Shown: positions 57,045-64,000 of the stretch, piece after piece | Layout of the letters: each line of letters opens with the position of its first letter | How positions within the stretch are numbered: the stretch's first letter is position 1 | Origin: DASXKD01 sp963762735 | Lineage (GTDB): Bacteria; Actinomycetota; Actinomycetes; Streptosporangiales; Streptosporangiaceae | Assembly: GCA_963762735.1 (NCBI GenBank) | Contig: CAVXMG010000006.1 | Location: 142,229-206,228 of the forward strand | Direction: 5' to 3' | Length of the DNA stretch: 64,000 bases | Made by a program: the position numbers and the translations under genes | The notes under the pieces: generated by a model | The model's database searches: none | The model's input: the letters and a program-made list of their open reading frames with translations, nothing else | Told to the model about the DNA's origin: nothing

Positions 57045-57993
57045 CTAGGCCCCGAGCGCTGGCTCGTCGGGGGCGGACAGGCTCAGCACGGCACCGACCA
57101 CCGCGGGCGAGGCGCTGATCTTCGCCTCCAGCGCACGCAGCCGGACGGCCAGGTGGGACTCGGTGTCGTCACCGGTGAGGTCGACATCGCCAACCACGAA
57201 GACCATCCGCGGCCCGACGACCTCCAGCCGCAGATAGGTCACCCTGGCCACCTCTGGCGCGTCCAGCAGGGCCTGGATGGCGGCCATAACGCACCCGGGG
57301 GTCGGCCTCCTGGCCGACAAGGAACCGCCGATTCAGGTTGATCAGCACAATGGCGACCACGGCGAGCAGCACACCGATCAGGATCGACCCGATCGCGTCC
57401 GGGACCGCCGAGCCGGTCACCTGGTGGGCGGCCAGCCCCGCCGCCGCGATGACCAAGCCGGTCAGCGCGGCGGAGTCCTCGGCGAACACCGCCCGCAGGG
57501 TGGGATCGGACGTGGCAAGCACGTGCTCGATCAGGTCCCGCTGCATCGACTGCGCCTCGGGCTTGGCCTGCTGGACCGACCGCAGGAATGAGATTCCCTC
57601 CAGCACGAACGACAACGCCAGGACCACGTATCCCACGGCGAACCGGTCGGCCGCCTCGGGGTGGATGAGTTCCTGCACGCCGTGTGTCACCGACACCGCC
57701 GCACCGGCCACGAACAGCCCGAGCGCGGCGAACAGCGACCACACGTAGGCTTCCCGGCCGTGCCCGAACGGGTGCGCCTGATCGGCCGGACGGCGGGACC
57801 GCCGGTCGGCCATCAGCAGGAAGATCTCGTTACCGGCGTCCGCCCACGAATGCGCCGCCTCGGCCACCAGCGACGCCGACCCGGTCACCGCTGCGGCGGC
57901 CGACTTCGCCACCGCGATCAGGATGTTGGCGCCGAAGGCCACAAGCACGGTCGTGAGGCTCTCCGACCCGCCGGGGTCGTGCGGCGAGGACAC
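57045..57993 (-). pseudogene. Cation-diffusion-facilitator (CDF) transporter, frameshifted
   Basis: GTG 57993 starts MSSPHDPGGSES. The membrane part shows VAFGANILIAVAKSAAAAVT, then SLVAEAAHSWADAGNEIFLL with the H-x-x-x-D metal site, AHPFGHGREAYVWSLFAALG and further helices to VLINLNRRFLVGQEADPRVR. Near 57285-57300 a one-base slip is needed to reach the cytoplasmic domain MAAIQALLDAPEVARVTYLR, LEVVGPRMVFVVGDVDL, ending at 57045. The complete protein, about 315 residues, would export Zn2+, Fe2+ or similar. The break is a single base, so an assembly error cannot be excluded. Confidence 0.82.
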
Positions 57994-58117
57994 CGAGCGG
58001 AGCAGGTCCTGGGATCCGCGCCCGGCCGTGCCGTCCCCGGCGGCGCCGGTGCGCGCTCATCGCCCTGCTCGTGCGCCATCAACCACTACTAACACACGCC
58101 GCAGTCACCGGGAACGG

Positions 58118-58143
58118 CCGAGGTGCCCGGCCGGGCACCTCGG
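58118..58143 (-). terminator. 26-bp perfect palindrome, probable terminator
   Basis: CCGAGGTGCCCGG followed directly by CCGGGCACCTCGG can fold as a hairpin with a tight loop. It lies downstream of the leftward methyltransferase gene and upstream of the CDF gene. The rest of 57994-58366 contains nothing else I can support. Confidence 0.5.
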
Positions 58144-58366
58144 TGTCCGGCGAATGCCGGCGTTCATGCATGCACGCGCGGACAACGGTGATTGAAGCCG
58201 GGGAAAGCCGCTCACGAGATCGATGCGTTGTAACAGATTGTAATCGTCGTTCCAGACGGGGCCCTTTCTGGCAAGTGCTGGCCGGTCAGGGCTAACCGTT
58301 TCTGTGGTTCGCCGCAAGGTTCGGGCCGCCCGTTACGCCGGGCCGTCGCGATGGTCGTGGATGTGT

Positions 58367-59205
58367 TCACGCGCCGCGGGGCGCAGGGACGAGTCCGCGG
58401 GCGTACCAGGCGCGGGCGGGGAGTGTGAAGGGCCCGTCCGGGAGGTGCCTGCGGCAGGCGTCGCGGACCGTGCCTGCTGGTCGGCCGGGAGACTGCGCAG
58501 GTAATGGCCGGCCGGGCCGACGGCCAGGGTGAAGGGTTGCCAGAAGTCGTCGAAGCCGGCGTATTCGGCATGGCTGGTCAAGGCGCCGCTGACGACGTGC
58601 TGGAGGCCGGCGTCGCGCAGGCGGCGGGCGATGTCGCCGTCGGCGGTGCCGGCCAGCGCGGACTCGCCGGCCGCGGCAGGGTCTAGCTGCCGGGCCGCGG
58701 TCCAGAAGATCCGCAGCATGGTCATGCCACCGGTGGTGGTGTCCCACATGCAGGCGGCGACGGCACCACCGGGGCGGGTGACCCGCGCCATCTCCCTGAC
58801 TCCTTGGCCGGGGTCGTGCAGGAAGCCGATGACCAGCGAGGACAGGGCCGCGTCGAAGTGCGCGCTAGGCCAGGGCAGCTGTTCGGCCACTCCGGTGCGC
58901 ACGTCGGCGCCGGGGTTGCGGTCGCGGCAGGCGGCAGCGAACTGCGGGGCCGGGTCGATCGCGGCGACGTTGCCGGGGCCGAGGCGGGTGGCCAGTTCCC
59001 GGGTGAGGCCGCCCGGCCCGCAGCCCACGTCGAGGACCCGCATGCCGGGCCGGATCCCGGCGGCATCGGCCAGCGCCGTGGCCAGGCTGTGGGTGTAGCG
59101 GCCCATGAAGCGGTCGTAGTGTTCGGCCGGCGCCTGGAACTGTGCGGAGGGCTGCGGCTCCTCGGGCACGATCGGCCCCCGTGCCGATGAGCGGTGTACG
59201 GGCAT
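58367..59205 (-). CDS. Class I SAM-dependent methyltransferase, C-terminal frameshift
   Basis: About 280 residues. ATG 59205 (GGAGGGCCCGCCA upstream) leads to EHYDRFMGRYTHSLATALAD, motif I VLDVGCGPGGLTRELATRLG, VAAIDPAPQFAAAC (acidic motif II), and LPWPSAHFDAALSSLVIGFL (motif IV region). Near 58466-58478 the frame slips one base. The original frame runs into low-complexity residues to 58333, whereas the shifted frame gives VRDACRRHLPDGPFTLPARA and WYARGLVP, the usual end of this family, stopping at 58367. I take the latter as the real C-terminus. The substrate is unknown. Confidence 0.78.
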
Positions 59206-59816
59206 TGGCGGGCCCTCCGGTCCTGACCAGGTGCGGGTCATGGGTGCAGACGATAAAGGTGCCACAGGTCGTGGTCGACGGCTCCTGCCCAGGACAACCC
59301 AGCCGTGTGGAGACCAGATGAAGGCGCCCTGCGGTTCCGATGGCGCAATCCGCCCCGGAACCCGGCCGCTCGTGTACGTCGGCGATCCCCGGCCTCGTAA
59401 TGCAGCGCATAACTCTGCCGCGCCACGGGCCGGCCGTCAGCCCGTACGAACTCGCGATTCGGTCACTGAGCCTTCCGCGATCGAGGACAAGGTGCCCGGC
59501 CGGGACTGGCCGTCGCCGTTTTGAGGCGTCGCCGGGCCACTCGGCGTAGAAATCCGAGTTCACCGGCGGCTTGGGCAAATGGCGGGGATTGTCCCACCGC
59601 AACCGGTGGCGGCGACGGTCAACGGGCACCAAGCCCATCGTCTGGATCAGTATGAGTCACTGAGCGTAACGGCACGACTAGTGCCCGCCGTCGGAAATAC
59701 TTGTCTGACCGGGGTGATTAAGCTCCGGGCCCAATACCTGAACTGCGGCGTCGTTCATAGGCGGAGGACGCTGGCCACGATAGGGTGCAGGCACCATTGA
59801 AGTCGGGAAGGTTAAG
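59206..59816. other. 600-bp stretch without a supportable gene
   Basis: Open frames exist on both strands (for example leftward from 59638, reading MGLVPVDRRRHRLRWDNPRH then LPKPPVNSDFYAEWPGDASK), but none has a ribosome site or a recognisable motif and composition is less biased than in neighbouring genes. It may be a decayed gene plus the lsr2 promoter region. Confidence 0.4.
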
Positions 59817-60149
59817 ATGGCCCAGAAAGTAACCGTCGTCCTCGAAGACGATCTGACCGGCGGCCCGGCCGAGCAAACCGTGCGGTTCGCCTTCGACGGC
59901 ACAGACTATGAGATCGACCTGAGCGCCAAGAACGCCGCCGCGTTTGGCAAGCAGCTCGCGCCCTACATTGAGCACGCCCGCAGGTCCGGGCGCGCACAAT
60001 CGCGCCGGTCCGGGCGGACCGCGGCCGGCCGTCAGCACAGCGGTGATATCCGGGCCTGGGCGAAGGAGCATGGCCTGGCGGTCAGTGAGCGCGGGCGCAT
60101 CCCGGCCAGCGTGGCAGAGCAGTACCACGCGGCGGCCAACGGACGCTAA
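59817..60149 (+). CDS. lsr2: Lsr2 nucleoid-associated protein (copy 1)
   Basis: 110 residues. The N-terminal dimerisation domain (MAQKVTVVLEDDLTGGPAEQ; FDGTDYEIDLSAKNAAAF) and the C-terminal DNA-binding domain (DIRAWAKEHGLAVSERGRIP) with the RGR AT-hook-like element are complete. Lsr2 silences AT-rich, often horizontally acquired DNA, as H-NS does. GGGAAGGTTAAG precedes the ATG. A paralogue lies 2 kb away on the opposite strand. Confidence 0.95.
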   Translation: MAQKVTVVLEDDLTGGPAEQTVRFAFDGTDYEIDLSAKNAAAFGKQLAPYIEHARRSGRAQSRRSGRTAAGRQHSGDIRAWAKEHGLAVSERGRIPASVAEQYHAAANGR

Positions 60150-60301
60150 CACGAGGCCGCGACGCCGCGGCACCAGAACCCATCTTTCCGGCCCTGCCCC
60201 GCAGCCACAACCGCGCCATCACCAGCGGCAGCACGAGCTGCCCCGGCCGGCTCAGCCTGCCGGTGTGCGCGTGAACCCGCCCAGGTGATGAGGGTAGATG
60301 C

Positions 60302-60643
60302 TCAGCGGGACTCCCAGCCGGCCTGCTGGCGGAGCATGCGCAGGATGTTTCCGGTCGGCGTTCCGAAGACCTGGATGCCCGTGGTGGCCTGCAGCGTCTG
60401 GGCATAGGCTTCCCGGGCCCGGTCACCGACGATACCCATATGGAATTCCAGGGATGCGGCATCCGGATGGACCTGGACAACTGTCACTTCGCTGCGGTCC
60501 TCATTGACGTACTGGTTGAACGCGATTAGCCGCGGCTCATTCGCCTCGATGAAACTGGAGAGCCCCGGGACGCGTTCCTGTTCGGCGCCGAATCTGCCCT
60601 CCCTGAGCCGGTTGGTGGCGATGAAGATGAATGGTCCTGACAT
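60302..60643 (-). CDS. Small dimeric-barrel-like protein of unknown function
   Basis: 113 residues: MSGPFIFIATNRLREGRFGA, FIEANEPRLIAFNQYVNEDR, SEVTVVQVHPDAASLEFHMG, then a helical end. The strand-helix-strand layout resembles ABM-type ferredoxin-like barrels, but no family signature is clear. It begins 27 bp downstream of the LLM oxidoreductase gene on the same strand and is probably its operon partner. Confidence 0.65.
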   Translation of the reverse strand: MSGPFIFIATNRLREGRFGAEQERVPGLSSFIEANEPRLIAFNQYVNEDRSEVTVVQVHPDAASLEFHMGIVGDRAREAYAQTLQATTGIQVFGTPTGNILRMLRQQAGWESR

Positions 60644-60669
60644 GTGGCTCCCTCATCGTGGTCCTGCCG

Positions 60670-61608
60670 CTACTGGCCGCCCAGCCCGAGTGCGTCACCG
60701 AGCGCGGTGATTCCCGCGGTGTCGGCGAAGGCGTGGCTGAAGATCACTTCGTCGGCGCCGGCCTCGATGTGGCCTGCGATCAGGCCGGGAATCTCGTGGG
60801 GCTGGCCGACGGTGAATCCGGCGATCTCTTCGGCAGAGCCGGCCGCCGCCAGCATCTCGCGCACCTCGGCGGTGTTCTGCTCGGAGGTGGTCAAGATCAG
60901 CGGGGTCATCCATGTGACATCGACCTCGGCTGGGTCACGGCCGACCTCGGCGCAGTGGCGGTGCAGCACGCCGATCTTGCGGGCCAGCGTGGCGGCGTCG
61001 CCGGTGACGTTGCACTTGTCGGCGTAGCGGGCCACCAGCCGCAGCGTCCGCTTCTCGCCGCCGCCGCCGATCATGATCTTCGGGCCGCCGGACTGCACCG
61101 GCCGGGGCAGGTTACGGGCGTGATCGAGCCGGTAGTGGTCGCCGGTGAAGCTCACGTCATCGCCGGTGAACATGGCCCGGCACACCTGCACCGCCTCCTC
61201 CAGCATGTCCAGGCGCACCCGGGCGCTGGGAAAGTCGATGCCCAGGCCCTGATGCTCGACGTCATACCAGGCTCCGCCGATGCCCAGGATGGCCCGGCCC
61301 CGCGAGATGATGTCCAGCGTGGTCACGATCTTGGCCAGGATGCCGGGGTTGCGGTAGGTCACGCCGGTGACCAGCGTGCCGAGCTGCACCCGCTGGGTGC
61401 GGGCGGCCAGCGCCCCGAGCAGGGTATAGGCCTCCAGCATCGGCTGGTCCGGCCCGCCCAGCGGCGGCAGCTGGAAGAAGTGGTCCATCACCCACACCGA
61501 GTCAAACCCGGCTGTTTCCGCCGCGGTCGCCAGGCCGGCAACGTGATCGAACAAGCTGGCCGAGTCAAATCCCGAGAAGTTGGGCAGCTGTACGCCGAAT
61601 TTCGTCAT
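60670..61608 (-). CDS. LLM-class (putative F420-dependent) oxidoreductase
   Basis: 312 residues with a luciferase-like TIM barrel: MTKFGVQLPNFSGFDSASLF, GFDSVWVMDHFFQLPPLGGP, VQLGTLVTGVTYRNPGILAK, GRAILGIGGAWYDVEHQGLG and GPKIMIGGGGEKRTLRLVAR. These are hallmarks of actinobacterial F420-dependent LLM enzymes; the substrate is unknown. ATG 61608 fits the family start. It shares a divergent region with a DUF5302 gene about 240 bp away and is followed by the barrel protein gene. Confidence 0.88.
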   Translation of the reverse strand: MTKFGVQLPNFSGFDSASLFDHVAGLATAAETAGFDSVWVMDHFFQLPPLGGPDQPMLEAYTLLGALAARTQRVQLGTLVTGVTYRNPGILAKIVTTLDIISRGRAILGIGGAWYDVEHQGLGIDFPSARVRLDMLEEAVQVCRAMFTGDDVSFTGDHYRLDHARNLPRPVQSGGPKIMIGGGGEKRTLRLVARYADKCNVTGDAATLARKIGVLHRHCAEVGRDPAEVDVTWMTPLILTTSEQNTAEVREMLAAAGSAEEIAGFTVGQPHEIPGLIAGHIEAGADEVIFSHAFADTAGITALGDALGLGGQ

Positions 61609-61844
61609 AGGGCCCACGGTAGCGATCCCAAAATAAACAGGTGCCAGCGACCGGATCGTGGCTTCCAAGGGCCTCGACCCAGCCCAGCTCTTCGAGACCC
61701 AGCTGGCCACACTCACAACATGAATACGTCCACGCCCGCCAGGCCGCCGTGCGCGGCGGTGAAAGGGAGGGCAGCCCTGCCAGGCGGCATGCCGGTGTCA
61801 CATGTGCCAGGCTGTATATATCGTTGTCCGGGAGGGAGGCCTGC

Positions 61845-62039
61845 ATGGCTGACGCTACTCCGGAGCGTGACGGTTCCGGTGACGAGATGAAGCGCAAGTT
61901 CCGCAAGGCATTGGAGCGCAAGCGCACCGGGCAAGCAGGCGGGAACGCGGCCCGCGGTGGCCAGGACGCCGGGAAGGTCCATGGCGCCCAAGGCCCAGCC
62001 GCGAACAGGCGCCCGTTTCGCCGCCGGACCGGCGGCTGA
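61845..62039 (+). CDS. DUF5302 small basic protein
   Basis: 64 residues: MADATPERDGSGDEMKRKFR, KALERKRTGQAGGN, then a basic Gly/Arg tail. It matches DUF5302, short actinobacterial proteins with a conserved KRKFR-x-ALERK helix and no known function. GGGAGGGAGG lies upstream of ATG 61845, and GTATATAT (61814-61821) is a good -10-like element. Confidence 0.82.
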   Translation: MADATPERDGSGDEMKRKFRKALERKRTGQAGGNAARGGQDAGKVHGAQGPAANRRPFRRRTGG

Positions 62040-62234
62040 ACGGACCGGGCTCGATGGCTGACCCGGGCGTCCGGGAGCGGCGGCAGATGGCCCTCGTGTG
62101 GGCGATGAACTGTCAGATCCGTGCGTTCAGACCTGGCGCAGGACCATGCGCTGATCATGGGGTTCGAGCCGTTATTACGAGTCGGCGCCAGATAGGGAAC
62201 GGTCTACACAGGTCGCGGTGCTTTCAACCCGACG

Positions 62235-62567
62235 TTAGCGGCTGCCACCAGCGGCTTCGTACTGCTCAACCACGTTAGCTGGTATGCGCCCGCGTTCGTT
62301 GACTGAAATGCCGTGCTCCTTGGCCCAGGCACGAATGTCGGCGCTGCGCTGACGGGTCGAAGCGGGACGGGCTCCCCGGCGGGCCTGCCCGCCGGTAGCC
62401 CGACGACCGTGGTCGATGAAGGGGGCCAGCGTCTTTCGGAGGTGGTCGGCGTTCTTCTTGCTCAGGTCGATCTCGTACTCCGAGCCGTCAAGCCCGAAAT
62501 ACATAGTCTCGACCGCCGGGCCGCCATCCAGGTCATCTTCCAGGGTCACGGTTATCTTCTGTGCCAT
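62235..62567 (-). CDS. lsr2: Lsr2 nucleoid-associated protein (copy 2)
   Basis: 110 residues, MAQKITVTLEDDLDGGPAVE, FGLDGSEYEIDLSKKNADHL, a basic linker, and DIRAWAKEHGISVNERGRIP. It is a paralogue of the protein at 59817 with the same length and domain order, differing mostly in the linker and dimerisation surface. Hetero-oligomers with copy 1 are plausible. The AT-rich tract just upstream (62603-62627) is an obvious self-silencing target. Confidence 0.94.
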   Translation of the reverse strand: MAQKITVTLEDDLDGGPAVETMYFGLDGSEYEIDLSKKNADHLRKTLAPFIDHGRRATGGQARRGARPASTRQRSADIRAWAKEHGISVNERGRIPANVVEQYEAAGGSR

Positions 62568-62602
62568 GCCAGCCTCCGGTATCGCAGTGAGGTACCTGCA
62601 CG

Positions 62603-62627
62603 GTATATATCATATATTCGATAACAT
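62603..62627. promoter_or_regulatory. AT-rich island upstream of lsr2 copy 2
   Basis: GTATATATCATATATTCGAT and its flanks form a pocket of AT-rich DNA in otherwise very GC-rich sequence, 36-60 bp upstream of the start. It can supply the -10 box and is the type of DNA Lsr2 binds. Confidence 0.55.
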
Positions 62628-62634
62628 CACCTGA

Positions 62635-63047
62635 CAGTCGCAACGCCGCCCACTGAGCCGTCGGCTCAATAGACGATATGGACGTCCTGGCCAAGCGCTG
62701 CCAGCAGCGTGGCAGGATTGCGGCGCATAGCGGCTACGCCCGCTGCCCAGAAACCGGAGACCAATGACGCAGTGTTATCCGTGGGCGGCCGCCTTGATCT
62801 GGGTCCGGACGTCCGAGCGGATCATTGCCGGGTTGCTCGCGCTGCATGCGCCCGGCAGCACGGCCGGGACCAGGGCAACCAGCCAGGGTGTTCACGGGTG
62901 CGACCGGGCCGCCCGAACGCGACCGTGGAAGCGAGCGGAAAACAGAGGAATGGAGCATCGACGGCGGCCAGCAGCTAATTCCGACGTCTAGCGGGTGACC
63001 GCCAGCCGTCGACGTTACCGACGTCGCCTTCAGCTAAGGAGCCCACC
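62635..63047. other. 400-bp stretch without a supportable gene
   Basis: Only short frames with no ribosome sites or motifs are seen on either strand. The last 20 bp carry the AAGGAG ribosome site for the short redoxin-like ORF. Confidence 0.4.
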
Positions 63048-63155
63048 ATGCGTGCCGACATCGTGCCCGGCGGGATCTTCCCCGACTACGAGCTGACCGA
63101 CCACACCAAGAACTGGCGCCGGCACATGAGCGACCCGGCGACGGCCGTCTCATGA
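63048..63155 (+). pseudogene. Truncated redoxin N-terminus acting as a leader cistron
   Basis: 35 codons with a strong AAGGAG site: MRADIVPGGIFPDYELTDHT, then KNWRRHMSDPATAVS. The first 20 residues match the start of AhpC/TSA-type peroxiredoxin-like proteins, but the chain ends before the redox cysteine. The stop overlaps the ATG of the dehydrogenase gene, so it would now serve only to couple translation. Confidence 0.6.
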
Positions 63156-63868
63156 CCGGGAACGACCGGAGGGTCGCCATCATCACCGGAGGCTCGCAGG
63201 GCATCGGCGCCGGCCTGGTCGCCGGGTACCGCGGGCGAGGCTGGGCGGTGGTGGCCAGCGCCCGAACGATCAAGCCGTCGAAGGACCCGGACGTGCTCAC
63301 CGTCGAGGGCGACATCGCGAAGCCCTCCACCGCCGACCGGATCATCGAGGGAGCACTGGAGCGGTTCGGCCGCATCGACACCCTGGTCAACAACGCCGGC
63401 GTGTTCGTCTCCAAGCCGTTCACTGACTACACCGCCGAGGACTACGCCCTGGTCGTCGGGGTGAACCTCACCGGGTTCTTCTGGCTGACCCAGCGGGCCA
63501 TCGCCGAGATGGTGCGGCGGTACGGCGGCCACGTGGTCAACATCTCGGCCACCCTCGCCGAGGTCGCGAACTCCAGCGCGCCCTCGGTCCTGGCCGCGCT
63601 GACCAAGGGCGGCGTGGCTGCGGCCACCCGGTCGCTGGCCGTCGAGTACGCCTCCCGCGGCATCCGGGTCAACGCCGTCTCGCCCGGCATCATCCAGACC
63701 CCGGTGCACCCGCCGGAAAGCTACGACGGCCTCGGCGACCAGCTTCCCCCGCTCGGCCGGGTCGGCCAGGTCAGCGACGTCGTCGACGGCATCCTGTTCC
63801 TGGAGTCATCGCCCTACATCACCGGCGAGATCCTGCACATCGACGGGGGCCAGATCGCGGGCCACTAG
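63152..63868 (+). CDS. Short-chain dehydrogenase/reductase family protein lacking the catalytic Tyr
   Basis: 238 residues with a Rossmann fold: TGGSQGIGAGLVAGYRGRGW (TGxxxGxG cofactor loop), VEGDIAKP, LVNNAGVFVSKPF (NNAG), and IRVNAVSPGIIQTPVH. The active-site segment reads SVLAALTKGGVAAATRSLAV: the Lys (152) is kept, but the Tyr four residues before it is Ala148. The Ser region is NISAT. It therefore may not work as a standard oxidoreductase. It is translationally coupled to a truncated redoxin leader. Confidence 0.85.
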   Translation: MTGNDRRVAIITGGSQGIGAGLVAGYRGRGWAVVASARTIKPSKDPDVLTVEGDIAKPSTADRIIEGALERFGRIDTLVNNAGVFVSKPFTDYTAEDYALVVGVNLTGFFWLTQRAIAEMVRRYGGHVVNISATLAEVANSSAPSVLAALTKGGVAAATRSLAVEYASRGIRVNAVSPGIIQTPVHPPESYDGLGDQLPPLGRVGQVSDVVDGILFLESSPYITGEILHIDGGQIAGH

Positions 63869-64000
63869 GCCGACAGGCGTCGCTAGCCGGTGCCGGTGTC
63901 CCGGCTGCTGATCTGGCCCCTGGCGGCCCGTAGGAGGTGGCGGGGTAGCGTTGCGGTGAAGCGTCTCAGCTAGCCCTCACTCCGGATGGTGGGCGTGACA

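Noticed and set aside
62709..62991. Short open frames between lsr2 copy 2 and the redoxin-like leader
   Set aside because: Overlapping frames on both strands, no ribosome site, no motif, Arg/Pro/Ala-rich noise.

Overview
The window is GC-rich chromosomal DNA from an actinobacterium. The family-level signs are two Lsr2 nucleoid proteins, a mycothiol-dependent maleylpyruvate-isomerase-type enzyme, a putative F420-dependent luciferase-like oxidoreductase, DUF2795, DUF5302 and DUF6458 proteins, a CGNR regulator, many GTG starts and very large LuxR/MalT-type regulators. The large secreted beta-galactosidase, secreted beta-propeller and PKD proteins and stress genes would suit a soil or peat saprophyte, but that is inference. 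I see no rRNA, tRNA, CRISPR array, transposase or phage module.

Layout. 0-8.2 kb: an NHL-repeat secreted protein, a cell-wall-stress module (uppP divergent from BlaI-type repressor plus M56 protease, with twin operators between them), a CGNR/EamA pair, an ECF sigma factor coupled to a DinB-fold enzyme, and two divergent MarR-type regulators sharing three TTGG-N5-CCAA dyads. 8.2-22.8 kb: envelope and secreted functions (seven-blade propeller protein, LysM amidase preceded by an overlooked 36-codon gene, DUF2334 deacetylase-like protein, a zinc-ribbon SPFH protein with two AIM24 paralogues, a PKD protein, a D,D-carboxypeptidase) and a SAM methyltransferase. 23.1-29.0 kb: two giant LAL regulators, each with a small paralogous protein beside it. 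29.2-47.1 kb: a dense stress island of small membrane proteins (DUF6458 twice, DUF1269), HdeD-like DUF308, DUF2252, a ClC transporter, a formylglycine-generating enzyme, a flippase/pseudokinase protein, YihY, RDD and GAP proteins, a potassium channel, an anti-sigma-like ATPase and glutamate decarboxylase. 47-64 kb: a 1,584-residue GH35 beta-galactosidase, another DUF1269 protein, a STAND regulator, a PstS-like protein, a cation efflux protein, a methyltransferase, Lsr2 twice, an LLM oxidoreductase and a short-chain dehydrogenase.

The main unexplained signal is a 17-bp dyad, TCACCC-N5-GGGTGA. It occurs three times perfectly and at least six times with one mismatch. Nearly all copies lie about 40-100 bp upstream of island genes, in the right place for a shared activator site, and they tie most operons of the 29-45 kb island into one apparent regulon. 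The gene content (HdeD family, ClC, glutamate decarboxylase, K+ channel) resembles enterobacterial acid-resistance equipment, so an acid or ion stress regulon is my preferred hypothesis. The neighbouring LAL regulators are candidate controllers.

Quality caution. At least seven genes are interrupted by single-base frameshifts, with the protein clearly continuing in another frame. Some fall in homopolymers or short tandem repeats. Many may be assembly or basecalling indels rather than true pseudogenes, and I annotate these genes across the break.
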